A stretch of 42,906 nucleotides of DNA from assembly GCA_026129485.1 (NCBI GenBank), contig JAHCHY010000026.1, forward strand, positions 1 through 42,906, in the 5' to 3' direction. This DNA is from Cyclobacteriaceae bacterium. GTDB lineage: Bacteria > Bacteroidota > Bacteroidia > Cytophagales > Cyclobacteriaceae. The position numbers and the translations under genes were made by a program. Each line of letters opens with the position of its first letter. Position 1 is the first letter of the stretch. The notes beneath the pieces are model-generated. The model worked only from the letters and a program-made list of their open reading frames with translations. It searched no databases and was not told the DNA's origin. Below are positions 23,332-30,352 of the stretch, piece by piece.

Positions 23332-24717
23332 TTAGTTTTCAAATTCAATTATATACTCCGATTTATATTCACTCTGAAACCCGGCTTCGTTAGTAAACAT
23401 ATCTTTAAAGAATAACCGCGCCCGTTTACCCAGTCGCACACAGGTATATTTATTCTCAATATCTTCGGGTGTGTTCATCGGTTGCAGCGATGGATACCAT
23501 AACGTGTGTCCGGGAATATCCAGCACCTGCTGCGGTTTTGTCCATTGCTGTGAATTATCTCCTTCTGATAAATCTTCATTAAAGTTGAACGAAATATAAA
23601 TCGCGCTTCCTTTCCAGGAAGAACTCTCTACACGCCCCATCATCATTACCCAGCAATTCAGATACGTGTTCCAGCTAACCGAAGGCCCCCAATGAAACAT
23701 CTTGTCCGGGGCCGATGCCGGGCCTCCGCCTTCTTCCATCGGAATCTGCAACGACTTAACCGGTGTGCCCACACCATCCGGTAAAACCGTAAATGCTTTG
23801 CCATCCCACCGTCTTGCCTTCCCAACAGGGTTATCCAAATCAGACAATTTGATACGCGCCACGCTGATGCATTGGCCGCTCCATTCTTTGACAGGATCAT
23901 AAGCGGCTGAATCATACATACCCGGATAACCATATTCGCCATAAAACAAATACAGGTATTCGCCATTAGCTACAGCCGATGGATCGCCCACACCGCCTGC
24001 AAAAGTATTGGATGTGTTGTGCGGCTTCAGGATCATGCGCGGCTGCAGGTCTTCAATAAAAATACCCCGGTTGTCCCAGCTATAGCCGCCATCGGTTGAT
24101 TTCATGATACCAATACGGCACACGGCTGCAGGTGATGTAACACCGGTTAATCCCTGCGGCCAGTATTTATCAATGTATCCTTGCCCGGTTTGCCCGTTGT
24201 AAGGAAAATTTTGCGGGTAGTTTTCGTTATGATACACGGCATACAACGTTTTACCAGATGCATCCTTAGCATCCTGATAGATTGTTTCAAACCAAACCGC
24301 ACCATGTAATCCCTCTTCCGTTGGCTTTACATTCTTCGGCATGTCAGGCATCACCAGGTCTTCAAACCTGTTGGCAAAGGCTTCATCGGCATGCGCGCCA
24401 TTTCCAAACCGCAGGTTATCGGAATAGCCCCACAAGGTATCTTCGCCATACTTGCCCGGAAAAATGCGGAACGTATCGCCCACCCACACTTCGGCCATGT
24501 TGCAATCCACAAACGAGCTAAATAGAAACTTATCGGTTTTGGTGAGCTTAAATGCGGGAGCCCTGCTTTCTGTTTTGGAAGATGTGCAGGCTGCTAATGC
24601 AAACAGGAAAGTCAGGAGAAATGCAAGTTTGACCTTACCCCTGCCTGTCCGGCAGGCAGGCCCGGCCCCTCTCCTTTGGAGAGGGGAGGAGTTACCAATT
24701 GTATTTTTAGTTTTCAT
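23332..24717 (-). CDS. Glycosidase/sialidase-like beta-propeller lipoprotein
   Basis: A 461-residue protein whose lipoprotein signal has a normal hydrophobic core (KLAFLLTFLFALAAC) but an unusual N-region of about 27 residues, in which SSPLQRRGAGPACRTGRG is encoded by two palindromic elements (24640-24686). The mature part has propeller features: an Asp-box-like STDGGYSWDNRG, a VGDPSAVANGEYLYLFYG blade resembling GH43-type folds, and Trp/Tyr-rich surfaces (HWGPSVSWNTYLNCWVMMMG, HTLWYPSLQP). It is probably a surface carbohydrate-binding or hydrolysing protein, but no catalytic Asp/Glu set can be assigned with confidence. A -7 box match lies at 24744-24751. It sits between the PLP dehydratase and a nitroreductase. 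Confidence 0.75.
   Translation of the reverse strand: MKTKNTIGNSSPLQRRGAGPACRTGRGKVKLAFLLTFLFALAACTSSKTESRAPAFKLTKTDKFLFSSFVDCNMAEVWVGDTFRIFPGKYGEDTLWGYSDNLRFGNGAHADEAFANRFEDLVMPDMPKNVKPTEEGLHGAVWFETIYQDAKDASGKTLYAVYHNENYPQNFPYNGQTGQGYIDKYWPQGLTGVTSPAAVCRIGIMKSTDGGYSWDNRGIFIEDLQPRMILKPHNTSNTFAGGVGDPSAVANGEYLYLFYGEYGYPGMYDSAAYDPVKEWSGQCISVARIKLSDLDNPVGKARRWDGKAFTVLPDGVGTPVKSLQIPMEEGGGPASAPDKMFHWGPSVSWNTYLNCWVMMMGRVESSSWKGSAIYISFNFNEDLSEGDNSQQWTKPQQVLDIPGHTLWYPSLQPMNTPEDIENKYTCVRLGKRARLFFKDMFTNEAGFQSEYKSEYIIEFEN
24640..24686. repeat. Composite palindromic element inserted in coding sequence (copy B)
   Basis: Two 21-bp palindromes lie in tandem, five bases apart. The first, at 24640-24660, is CCTGCCTG-TCCGG-CAGGCAGG (8-bp stem), a sibling of 14865-14885. 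The second, at 24666-24686, is CCCCTCTCC-TTT-GGAGAGGGG (9-bp stem). Together they encode most of the odd N-region of the propeller lipoprotein, in frame. Confidence 0.7.
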
Positions 24718-24743
24718 TTTTTAGTGTGAAGTCTCTCAAGGTA

Positions 24744-24751
24744 CAAACTTA
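24744..24751 (-). promoter_or_regulatory. Candidate -7 element of the propeller lipoprotein gene
   Basis: CAAACTTA reads TAAGTTTG on the minus strand, an exact TAnnTTTG match, 27 bases before the ATG at 24717. It overlaps the last three bases of the nitroreductase gene. Confidence 0.35.
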
Positions 24752-25339
24752 ATCTTTCACCCAAATCACTTTATCGGCAACCGGCTTACGCCTGCCATCG
24801 GGCACTTGTCCCTTCGGCACCCCCACATGCAAAAAACCGCAGAGCTTATCTTCTGTTCCCAATCCAAAAAAAGGCTTGGCTTCTTCAAAGTTGGTAATGC
24901 CCCCGGTGCTCAGGTAGCAACCTGCTCCGTAAGCTGTAGCCGTGAGGTACATATTTTGAACCGCACAAAATACAGCGCCTAATTCCTCCCACTCGGGCAG
25001 GCGGTTGGCCGCATCGCGTTTCATGCCAATGGCAATAATATGTGATGATTCCATCGGTTTGGTTTGAAGGGAGAGGTAACGGTCTTGCTGGAAAGTACCG
25101 TTGGCTTCCGTTACCTGCCTGTAACATTCGCTTTGAAAGCTGGCCAGCTTCTTCAAGCCTTCACCGGTAAACACGGTAAACCGCCACGGTTCGGTAAGCT
25201 TGTGATTAGGCGCCCAGTTGGCATTCTCCAGCATTTGTGTAATAACCAGCTCAGGCACAACTGCGCCTGTGTAATCTTTAGGGTACACCGACCTGCGCGA
25301 GCGGATAAGCCGATTTATTTCTTCAACGTTAAAATTCAT
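24749..25339 (-). CDS. Nitroreductase family FMN-dependent oxidoreductase
   Basis: A 196-residue single-domain flavoprotein. RSRRSVYPKDY at residues 13-23 forms the N-terminal FMN-phosphate binding arm, and ENANWAPNHKLTEPWRF is the family's second conserved block, here in the variant seen in the short YdjA-like subgroup. GAVFCAVQNMYLTATAYGAGCYLSTG and LCGFLHVGVPKG are the standard dimer-interface and C-terminal phosphate-binding segments. Such enzymes reduce nitroaromatics, quinones or related electrophiles with NAD(P)H in the cytoplasm; the physiological substrate is not evident. It is divergent from a beta-barrel-like lipoprotein gene 46 bases away. Confidence 0.92.
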   Translation of the reverse strand: MNFNVEEINRLIRSRRSVYPKDYTGAVVPELVITQMLENANWAPNHKLTEPWRFTVFTGEGLKKLASFQSECYRQVTEANGTFQQDRYLSLQTKPMESSHIIAIGMKRDAANRLPEWEELGAVFCAVQNMYLTATAYGAGCYLSTGGITNFEEAKPFFGLGTEDKLCGFLHVGVPKGQVPDGRRKPVADKVIWVKD

Positions 25340-25385
25340 TTGAATAGTTTTTTGCTAATTTAACTTCCGAACCCCAAACACCCAC

Positions 25386-26117
25386 ATGCGTTTTTTCATT
25401 CTTTTGGGATTGCTCGCCACCGGCTGCTCTCCTCTTTATATTCCTAATACCCGCAACGTGCCGTTATTCCGCGAGCAAGGCGAAGTGCAGGGAACCATTT
25501 TGATCTCCAACGGAGCGGAAGCCCAGGCGGCAGTAGCTGTTACCGACAACATTGCCCTGATGGTCAACGGCTCTTTCCTTCGACAGAAAATTTCAGAACC
25601 GGATAACTACACACGCTCGCATGTTTTTGCTGAAGGCGGAATAGGGTATTACAAAGCAAACCGTAGATCGCGATTGGAGATTTTTGCCGGGTACGGACTG
25701 GGTAAGGGAACCAGCTTTGCCCAATACTATTTCTTTACCCCTACATTCGGGCAAAAGGACCTGGTAGCCACCGGAAAATACAGCCGCATATTTATACAGC
25801 CCAGCATCGGGCAGAACAACCGCAGGTTTAACCTGGCTTTTACTCCCCGTATTTCAATCGTGAATTTTTCAGAGTTTTCTTCCAACGATAATGACCCGGC
25901 CAACCCTACGGCCGTACACAAGCCAACTGAAAAGCCCGGGCTATTTATAGAGCCTGCCCTTACCGGAAGGTTTCCGTTGGCCGGAAACCTGCAGGGCATG
26001 TTTCAATTAGGGTTAAATGTGCCGCTTAAATCAGATAACTATTTTGATTACGTGCCGCTGCAGGTTGCTTTCGGCATTCAATTTAACTCAGGCAGTCTTC
26101 GAACGCGCGTGTACTAA
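25386..26117 (+). CDS. Outer-membrane beta-barrel-like lipoprotein
   Basis: A 243-residue protein with a short lipoprotein signal (FILLGLLATGC) and a body of alternating hydrophobic/polar strands with aromatic girdles (GIGYYKANRRSRLEIFAGYG, YSRIFIQPSIGQ). It ends GIQFNSGSLRTRVY. The strand pattern (about eight to ten strands) suggests a small outer-membrane barrel or a lipid-anchored barrel-like protein. I recognise no specific family or enzymatic motif. The combination of a lipobox cysteine and a barrel is common in Bacteroidota hypothetical proteins. A strong hairpin follows 15 bases after its stop. Confidence 0.7.
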   Translation: MRFFILLGLLATGCSPLYIPNTRNVPLFREQGEVQGTILISNGAEAQAAVAVTDNIALMVNGSFLRQKISEPDNYTRSHVFAEGGIGYYKANRRSRLEIFAGYGLGKGTSFAQYYFFTPTFGQKDLVATGKYSRIFIQPSIGQNNRRFNLAFTPRISIVNFSEFSSNDNDPANPTAVHKPTEKPGLFIEPALTGRFPLAGNLQGMFQLGLNVPLKSDNYFDYVPLQVAFGIQFNSGSLRTRVY

Positions 26118-26132
26118 GATGAGGAAATAAAA

Positions 26133-26156
26133 AGGCCTGGTCCCCCGACCAGGCCT
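26133..26156 (-). terminator. Intrinsic terminator (minus strand, after coaX) or shared hairpin
   Basis: AGGCCTGGT-CCCCCG-ACCAGGCCT is a perfect 9-bp GC-rich stem with a 6-base loop. On the minus strand it is followed by TTTTTATTT, the classical intrinsic terminator layout, about 150 bases past the coaX stop. On the plus strand it lies 15 bases after the lipoprotein stop but is followed by TAACCTAAACCC, not T-rich, so it is less convincing in that direction. The rest of 26118-26304 has no gene that I can support. Confidence 0.65.
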
Positions 26157-26304
26157 AACCTAAACCCAACCCCTCGTATGCGTTTATACAAGATGACTGG
26201 GGTCCTATTAAGTACAAATAAACGGCCGCTTACCCCTTTTGTTTCATGAATACTGGGGAATGGAAAAATGGTTACAAGAACGGAAACCGTTCGTATGAAA
26301 CACC

Positions 26305-27072
26305 TCAGGCGCTTACCTGCTCGCCAATGATACGCAATCCGTCAAGGGTAAGATTGGGTTCAATTGAATAAAAGAAGCTTGCCAATGGCGATATGACTGA
26401 TGACAGCCCGCCTGTTGCCACCACAAGACAGGGTGCATTTAATTCGGTTTGAATCCTCGCCACAACACTCTTAACCAAACCTTCATACCCGATTAATATT
26501 CCAGACTGGATTGCCATGATTGTGTTTTTTCCAAGTGCTGAATCCGGCATCTCAAGCGGAACATCAAACAACTTGGCGGTGTTTTGCGATAATGACCGAA
26601 TGGCTGTTTTAAGTCCGGGGGCGATAGAAACTCCCAATATTTTTCCTTCGGCTGATACGGTTGTGAAGGTAAGCGCTGTACCGAAGTCAACCACAATGCA
26701 GGTTTGCCTGTACTTGAAATAAGCCGCTGCTGCATTGGCAACAAGGTCTGAGCCAATTTCAAACGGGTTGAGAATATGCATGGGCAATGATGTGTATACT
26801 GTTGGCCCCAGCACGATGGGTTCCTTCTCAAACAATGTTCGCGATACGCTTTTCATCTTATCAGTCATGGCAGGCACCACACTGCTCAGTACAATTGTTT
26901 TTACCTGGTCAACCGCATTCCCTGACTCGAAAAAGTAATCACGGATTTTTACACCGTAGTAAAGCTCCGGCAAATCAGGACGCGAAGAAATTCGCCATAC
27001 GTGTTTCCACTCATTGTCTTTCCACAACCCAACGGTTATGTCGCTGTTTCCAATATCCAAAGCTAAAAGCAT
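26305..27072 (-). CDS. coaX: Type III pantothenate kinase
   Basis: CoaX phosphorylates pantothenate, the first step of coenzyme A biosynthesis. The ASKHA-fold motifs are visible: the phosphate-1 loop ALDIGNSDITVG with Asp6, the pantothenate-site block GSDLVANAAAA, the phosphate-2 loop VDFGTALTFT with its Asp, and GVSIAPGLKTAI, followed by the C-terminal VVATGGLSSV loop for the adenosine part. The 255-residue length is normal for type III enzymes, which need a monovalent cation and are not inhibited by CoA. It lies downstream of the GIN-domain gene on the same strand, but a strong terminator (27111-27139) separates them, so it is probably transcribed on its own. Confidence 0.95.
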   Translation of the reverse strand: MLLALDIGNSDITVGLWKDNEWKHVWRISSRPDLPELYYGVKIRDYFFESGNAVDQVKTIVLSSVVPAMTDKMKSVSRTLFEKEPIVLGPTVYTSLPMHILNPFEIGSDLVANAAAAYFKYRQTCIVVDFGTALTFTTVSAEGKILGVSIAPGLKTAIRSLSQNTAKLFDVPLEMPDSALGKNTIMAIQSGILIGYEGLVKSVVARIQTELNAPCLVVATGGLSSVISPLASFFYSIEPNLTLDGLRIIGEQVSA

Positions 27073-27110
27073 GGCGCAAGATGGAAATATTCCTGTAAAG
27101 GATAAAAAAG

Positions 27111-27139
27111 AAAACCTGACCGTTAACAGGTCAGGTTTT
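27111..27139. terminator. Bidirectional-looking intrinsic terminator between the GIN-domain gene and coaX
   Basis: AAAACCTGACC-GTTAACA-GGTCAGGTTTT is a perfect 11-bp stem with a 7-base loop, 24 bases after the GIN-domain gene stop on the minus strand. The A-run on one arm and T-run on the other make it suited to terminate in either direction. It lies 39 bases upstream of the coaX start. Confidence 0.75.
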
Positions 27140-27162
27140 GATTTTGAGAGCCTGTCGCTTAA

Positions 27163-27867
27163 TCAATCTTTCTTCACCACGCTGGCCCCGGAAGTTTCAA
27201 CCTGCAAGACGGGCTCGCCCCGGTACACCACCTCGCTTGCACCGGTAGCAACTACTTGTAATTGTTCCGATACGGATACACGACCCTGGCTCGCGCCTGA
27301 AACATGAAGCTTAGCCCTTTCAGTCTGGTACTCAAACGCTGTGAGCACCGATGCTCCTGATACGCTGCTGTCAATCAACCGGCCCGCTCCGCGAAGCCTC
27401 AGTTGTGATGCTCCCGTTACATTAGAATAGATTTCAGAGGCCTGAATATCCACCTGGCCAAGCGATGCTCCCGATAAGGTAATATCAAGACGATCTGCCG
27501 GATCGAAGCCGCTCACTTTTGCAATTACCGCACCTGAAAAATCCATTCCCGTAATCAGGGGCATTGTAATCGTAATAAACGTGGTGTATTGCCTGCGTTC
27601 AAACTCATCAAAGCGAAGTATCAATGCATTGCCCCTTTTAAAAACTTCGAGGTCGTTCAGGTTTCTGCGATCACCTTCGGCTTTAACAGAATAGTTAGCG
27701 CCATATACAATGGTTACATCTAATGCATCTCCTGCTTCCACCCGGTCGAAGTCAACAACCGAATACGTTCGGGTATCATTCTGGCGCGGGCCCGGATCTT
27801 CTTCGTCCAGACAAGCCGTTAACCAAACCGATGCCGATAAAAATAAAATAATGTTAAACCGCTTCAT
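27163..27867 (-). CDS. GIN-domain (DUF2807) lipoprotein
   Basis: A 234-residue lipoprotein (signal ending VWLTAC-LDEE) with the head-GIN domain of Bacteroidota (DUF2807). The pattern is a right-handed parallel beta-helix with SGAS/TGAS turns repeated at regular intervals: LSGASLGQVDIQA, VTGASQLRLRG, VSGASVLTAF, VSGASQGRVSV, ATGASEVVYRG and TSGASVVKKD. The start of the mature part, VVDFDRVEAGDALDVTIVYG, is the usual first strand. Function is not established; it is thought to be a surface or adhesion-type scaffold. It follows the TonB receptor gene by 65 bases on the same strand and may be the last gene of that operon. Confidence 0.9.
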   Translation of the reverse strand: MKRFNIILFLSASVWLTACLDEEDPGPRQNDTRTYSVVDFDRVEAGDALDVTIVYGANYSVKAEGDRRNLNDLEVFKRGNALILRFDEFERRQYTTFITITMPLITGMDFSGAVIAKVSGFDPADRLDITLSGASLGQVDIQASEIYSNVTGASQLRLRGAGRLIDSSVSGASVLTAFEYQTERAKLHVSGASQGRVSVSEQLQVVATGASEVVYRGEPVLQVETSGASVVKKD

Positions 27868-27932
27868 ATTATTCGTTTTGATGCTAAGACAACTGTTGGA
27901 AAGGTTACCCCTATTCCTCGTCCTGATATTTT

Positions 27933-30284
27933 TTAAAATTCTACCTTATAGCTCAGCACAGGCAAAAGAGGCATCATATACCACTTTTCCAGCTTGCCGC
28001 TCTGGGGCTCAAAATACTGGCCCCCAAGATTTTTACGGTTGGTGGCGTTTTGCAAATCCAGCGAAAGCGTTGAAGTAGTCCGTTCCTTATTCCGTTTTAT
28101 ACTAAAGCGTATATCGGTACGGAAATAATCGGGAAGCTGTTCGGTATAGGCGAGATTTTCTATGTACCGGGTTTCGCCCAGCTCGATTGATTTGTTCACA
28201 TCAATCGGTGTTGTCCAGAAGCCCCCGGCATAGATCGTACGAACATTCAACCCAAACACACGGCCTTTTTTCCAGTTGTATTCCTTACCGGCTGTAAAGC
28301 TCAACGCGTGCTTACCATTAAAGCGGGTGTTGCGCCACACGTTATCGAGGGCTTTGTATGTAGAGTTGTAGAGCGAGGCCGACAACAGGAAGTACAAATC
28401 ATTATGAAGAAACTGCTCCAATGTAAATTCAGCACCGTAGTTGCGGCCTGTACCTTTGTTTACCATAGGCTCGGTTTCAAAACCCTGCTCCAATACCAGA
28501 GTTGAAACCGGGCTGGCAACATCATTGCGTACTGCAATGTTGTATAGATGCTGGTAATACGTTTCGGCCTTTACACGCAGGTACCGCGAAAGCGAACGAT
28601 CATAACCCAGCACCACATGATGCGCCTTGTTAAAGCCCAGGTTTCGGTTGGGGAATGCTGCTGCCCCGTCTTCAAGCGCTACGCGGGCTTCGTAAACGGT
28701 TATGGGTTGCATCTGGCTATGCAAGCCATAACCCAGCGAGAAAGACTGCTGCTCATTCAACTCATACTTTACGGAAGCGCGCGGCTCCAGTGAGAAGGTA
28801 TTGTTGTTGGTGAGGTAGAGCGAGTGCAATCCTGCATTAAAGCTGAATTGCTCGTTCACTTTATAATTCCATTGCGAAAAAGCCTGCACGGTATAGGCAT
28901 GCAGCTTAGAATTCAGGGGCTCTGTAATTTCATCCGACTCTGCATCGCGGTAACGCAGGTTCAGGGTATAGGTATGGCGATTAAAGTAAACACCTGATCG
29001 TATGGCGCTTTTTGCACTGAGCTTATGATTCAGCACCGAGCTGAACGTAAGCTTACGGTTGGAATATTGCTGAATGTAATTGAATTGCGGAATGTAGTTG
29101 TTATCTAACCGGTCTTCTTCATAACCATTGCCCGTTCCGGAAAGCACAACAGTAGTTTGCAGGTAGGTGTTGGCATTAAGGGTGTAGGCATGTTTAAATC
29201 CTGCTGCGCCTGTATTGGAAAAGTAGTTTGAGTTGTACCGTTCAAAATCAAACTCCCACTTTGCAGAATCTTTTTGCGCCTGCTGGCGCTGATCGCTCAG
29301 TCCGCCAAATCCAAACAAAGAAAAATTCCCGAAATTACGGGTAGGCAGGTAAATGTTGTACGATAAATCCTGGAAGTTGGTAACGGCATCGCCCACATTA
29401 ACGCCTATTTTGGAAAGCACGCTTAAGGTGGAGTATCGATAATTGACTAAGTACGAACCACGATAGTTTTTGGAGAATGGCCCTTCGGCCGCAATATCCA
29501 TACCCAGTACACCGGCCTGAATGGTGTACTCCCGTCTTTCATTATTCCCTTTGCGGAGATTCAGATCAAACACACCGGCCAGCGCATTGCCATACTCGGC
29601 CGCAAATGCACCGGTAGAAAAATCGGAGTTGGCAAGCAACTGCGAGCTGAGAATGGAAATTCCTCCGCCAGACGAACCCACAACAGCAAAGTGATTCGGG
29701 TTGGGAATGTCCACACCTTCCATACGCCATAACAAGCCGTAAGGTGAGTTGCCCCGGATGGAGATGGAGTTGCCGCCATCATCGGCTGTAACTACGCCCG
29801 CGAATGAAATTGCCGCACGGGCCGGGTCGTTAACAGCAGCCGCAAACTTGCGCGTTTCTTCTACCGAAAATGTGCGCGTGCTTACTACTGCCATTTCGTT
29901 TAACGGCTTGTTCTTTTCTGCATCCGGTTTTATCACAATTTCCTGCAACTGTGTAATGTCTTCTTCAATAGGAACATGAAGCACCACTTCCTTGCCGGAG
30001 TTCACCACGAGGTTTGCCGTAACATCTTTATATCCTACAAATGAAATTTTTAACGTTTGCGTGCCGACCGGAACATGGTTGATGCGAAAGTTTCCATCTG
30101 CATCGGTAGTCGCGCCTAACAAAGGTTCTGAGTTAATGATAACAACCGAAGCCCCGGGCAAACCCATTTGCGAAATTTTATCTACAACAGTACCCCGAAC
30201 TGTTTGCGTGAGGGATTGCGATTGACCGAAGAAAGGCAGCGTGAGTAAAGCCGCTAACAGCAGCGTGGGTTTGAGCTTTGTCAT
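27933..30284 (-). CDS. TonB-dependent outer-membrane receptor with CarboxypepD_reg-like N-domain
   Basis: A TonB-dependent transporter of about 783 residues. After the signal peptide (MTKLKPTLLLAALLTLPFFG...) comes a carboxypeptidase-regulatory-like beta-sandwich (about 25-110; GTVVDKISQMGLPGASVVI). The plug follows (about 125-240; SISIRGNSPYGLLWRMEGVDIP, FSTGAFAAEYGNALAGVFDL) and then a long beta-barrel. It imports a ligand across the outer membrane using TonB energy. It has no STN signalling domain of its own; that domain is on the next gene upstream (30353). The upstream residues of the open frame to 30314 are probably untranslated; the ATG at 30284 gives the signal peptide. The substrate is unknown. 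It is a solo receptor without an adjacent SusD. Confidence 0.93.
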   Translation of the reverse strand: MTKLKPTLLLAALLTLPFFGQSQSLTQTVRGTVVDKISQMGLPGASVVIINSEPLLGATTDADGNFRINHVPVGTQTLKISFVGYKDVTANLVVNSGKEVVLHVPIEEDITQLQEIVIKPDAEKNKPLNEMAVVSTRTFSVEETRKFAAAVNDPARAAISFAGVVTADDGGNSISIRGNSPYGLLWRMEGVDIPNPNHFAVVGSSGGGISILSSQLLANSDFSTGAFAAEYGNALAGVFDLNLRKGNNERREYTIQAGVLGMDIAAEGPFSKNYRGSYLVNYRYSTLSVLSKIGVNVGDAVTNFQDLSYNIYLPTRNFGNFSLFGFGGLSDQRQQAQKDSAKWEFDFERYNSNYFSNTGAAGFKHAYTLNANTYLQTTVVLSGTGNGYEEDRLDNNYIPQFNYIQQYSNRKLTFSSVLNHKLSAKSAIRSGVYFNRHTYTLNLRYRDAESDEITEPLNSKLHAYTVQAFSQWNYKVNEQFSFNAGLHSLYLTNNNTFSLEPRASVKYELNEQQSFSLGYGLHSQMQPITVYEARVALEDGAAAFPNRNLGFNKAHHVVLGYDRSLSRYLRVKAETYYQHLYNIAVRNDVASPVSTLVLEQGFETEPMVNKGTGRNYGAEFTLEQFLHNDLYFLLSASLYNSTYKALDNVWRNTRFNGKHALSFTAGKEYNWKKGRVFGLNVRTIYAGGFWTTPIDVNKSIELGETRYIENLAYTEQLPDYFRTDIRFSIKRNKERTTSTLSLDLQNATNRKNLGGQYFEPQSGKLEKWYMMPLLPVLSYKVEF

Positions 30285-30352
30285 ACAATTTTTTTGATTT
30301 CGGCTGTATGACAAGCGAGGCGGTGTTAACCCCTATCCGTAAAATTTATTCT

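Noticed and set aside
26178-26249. 23-codon open frame in the coaX 3' region
   Set aside because: Too short and without ribosome-binding or conservation evidence to list as a gene; mentioned only as a point to check.
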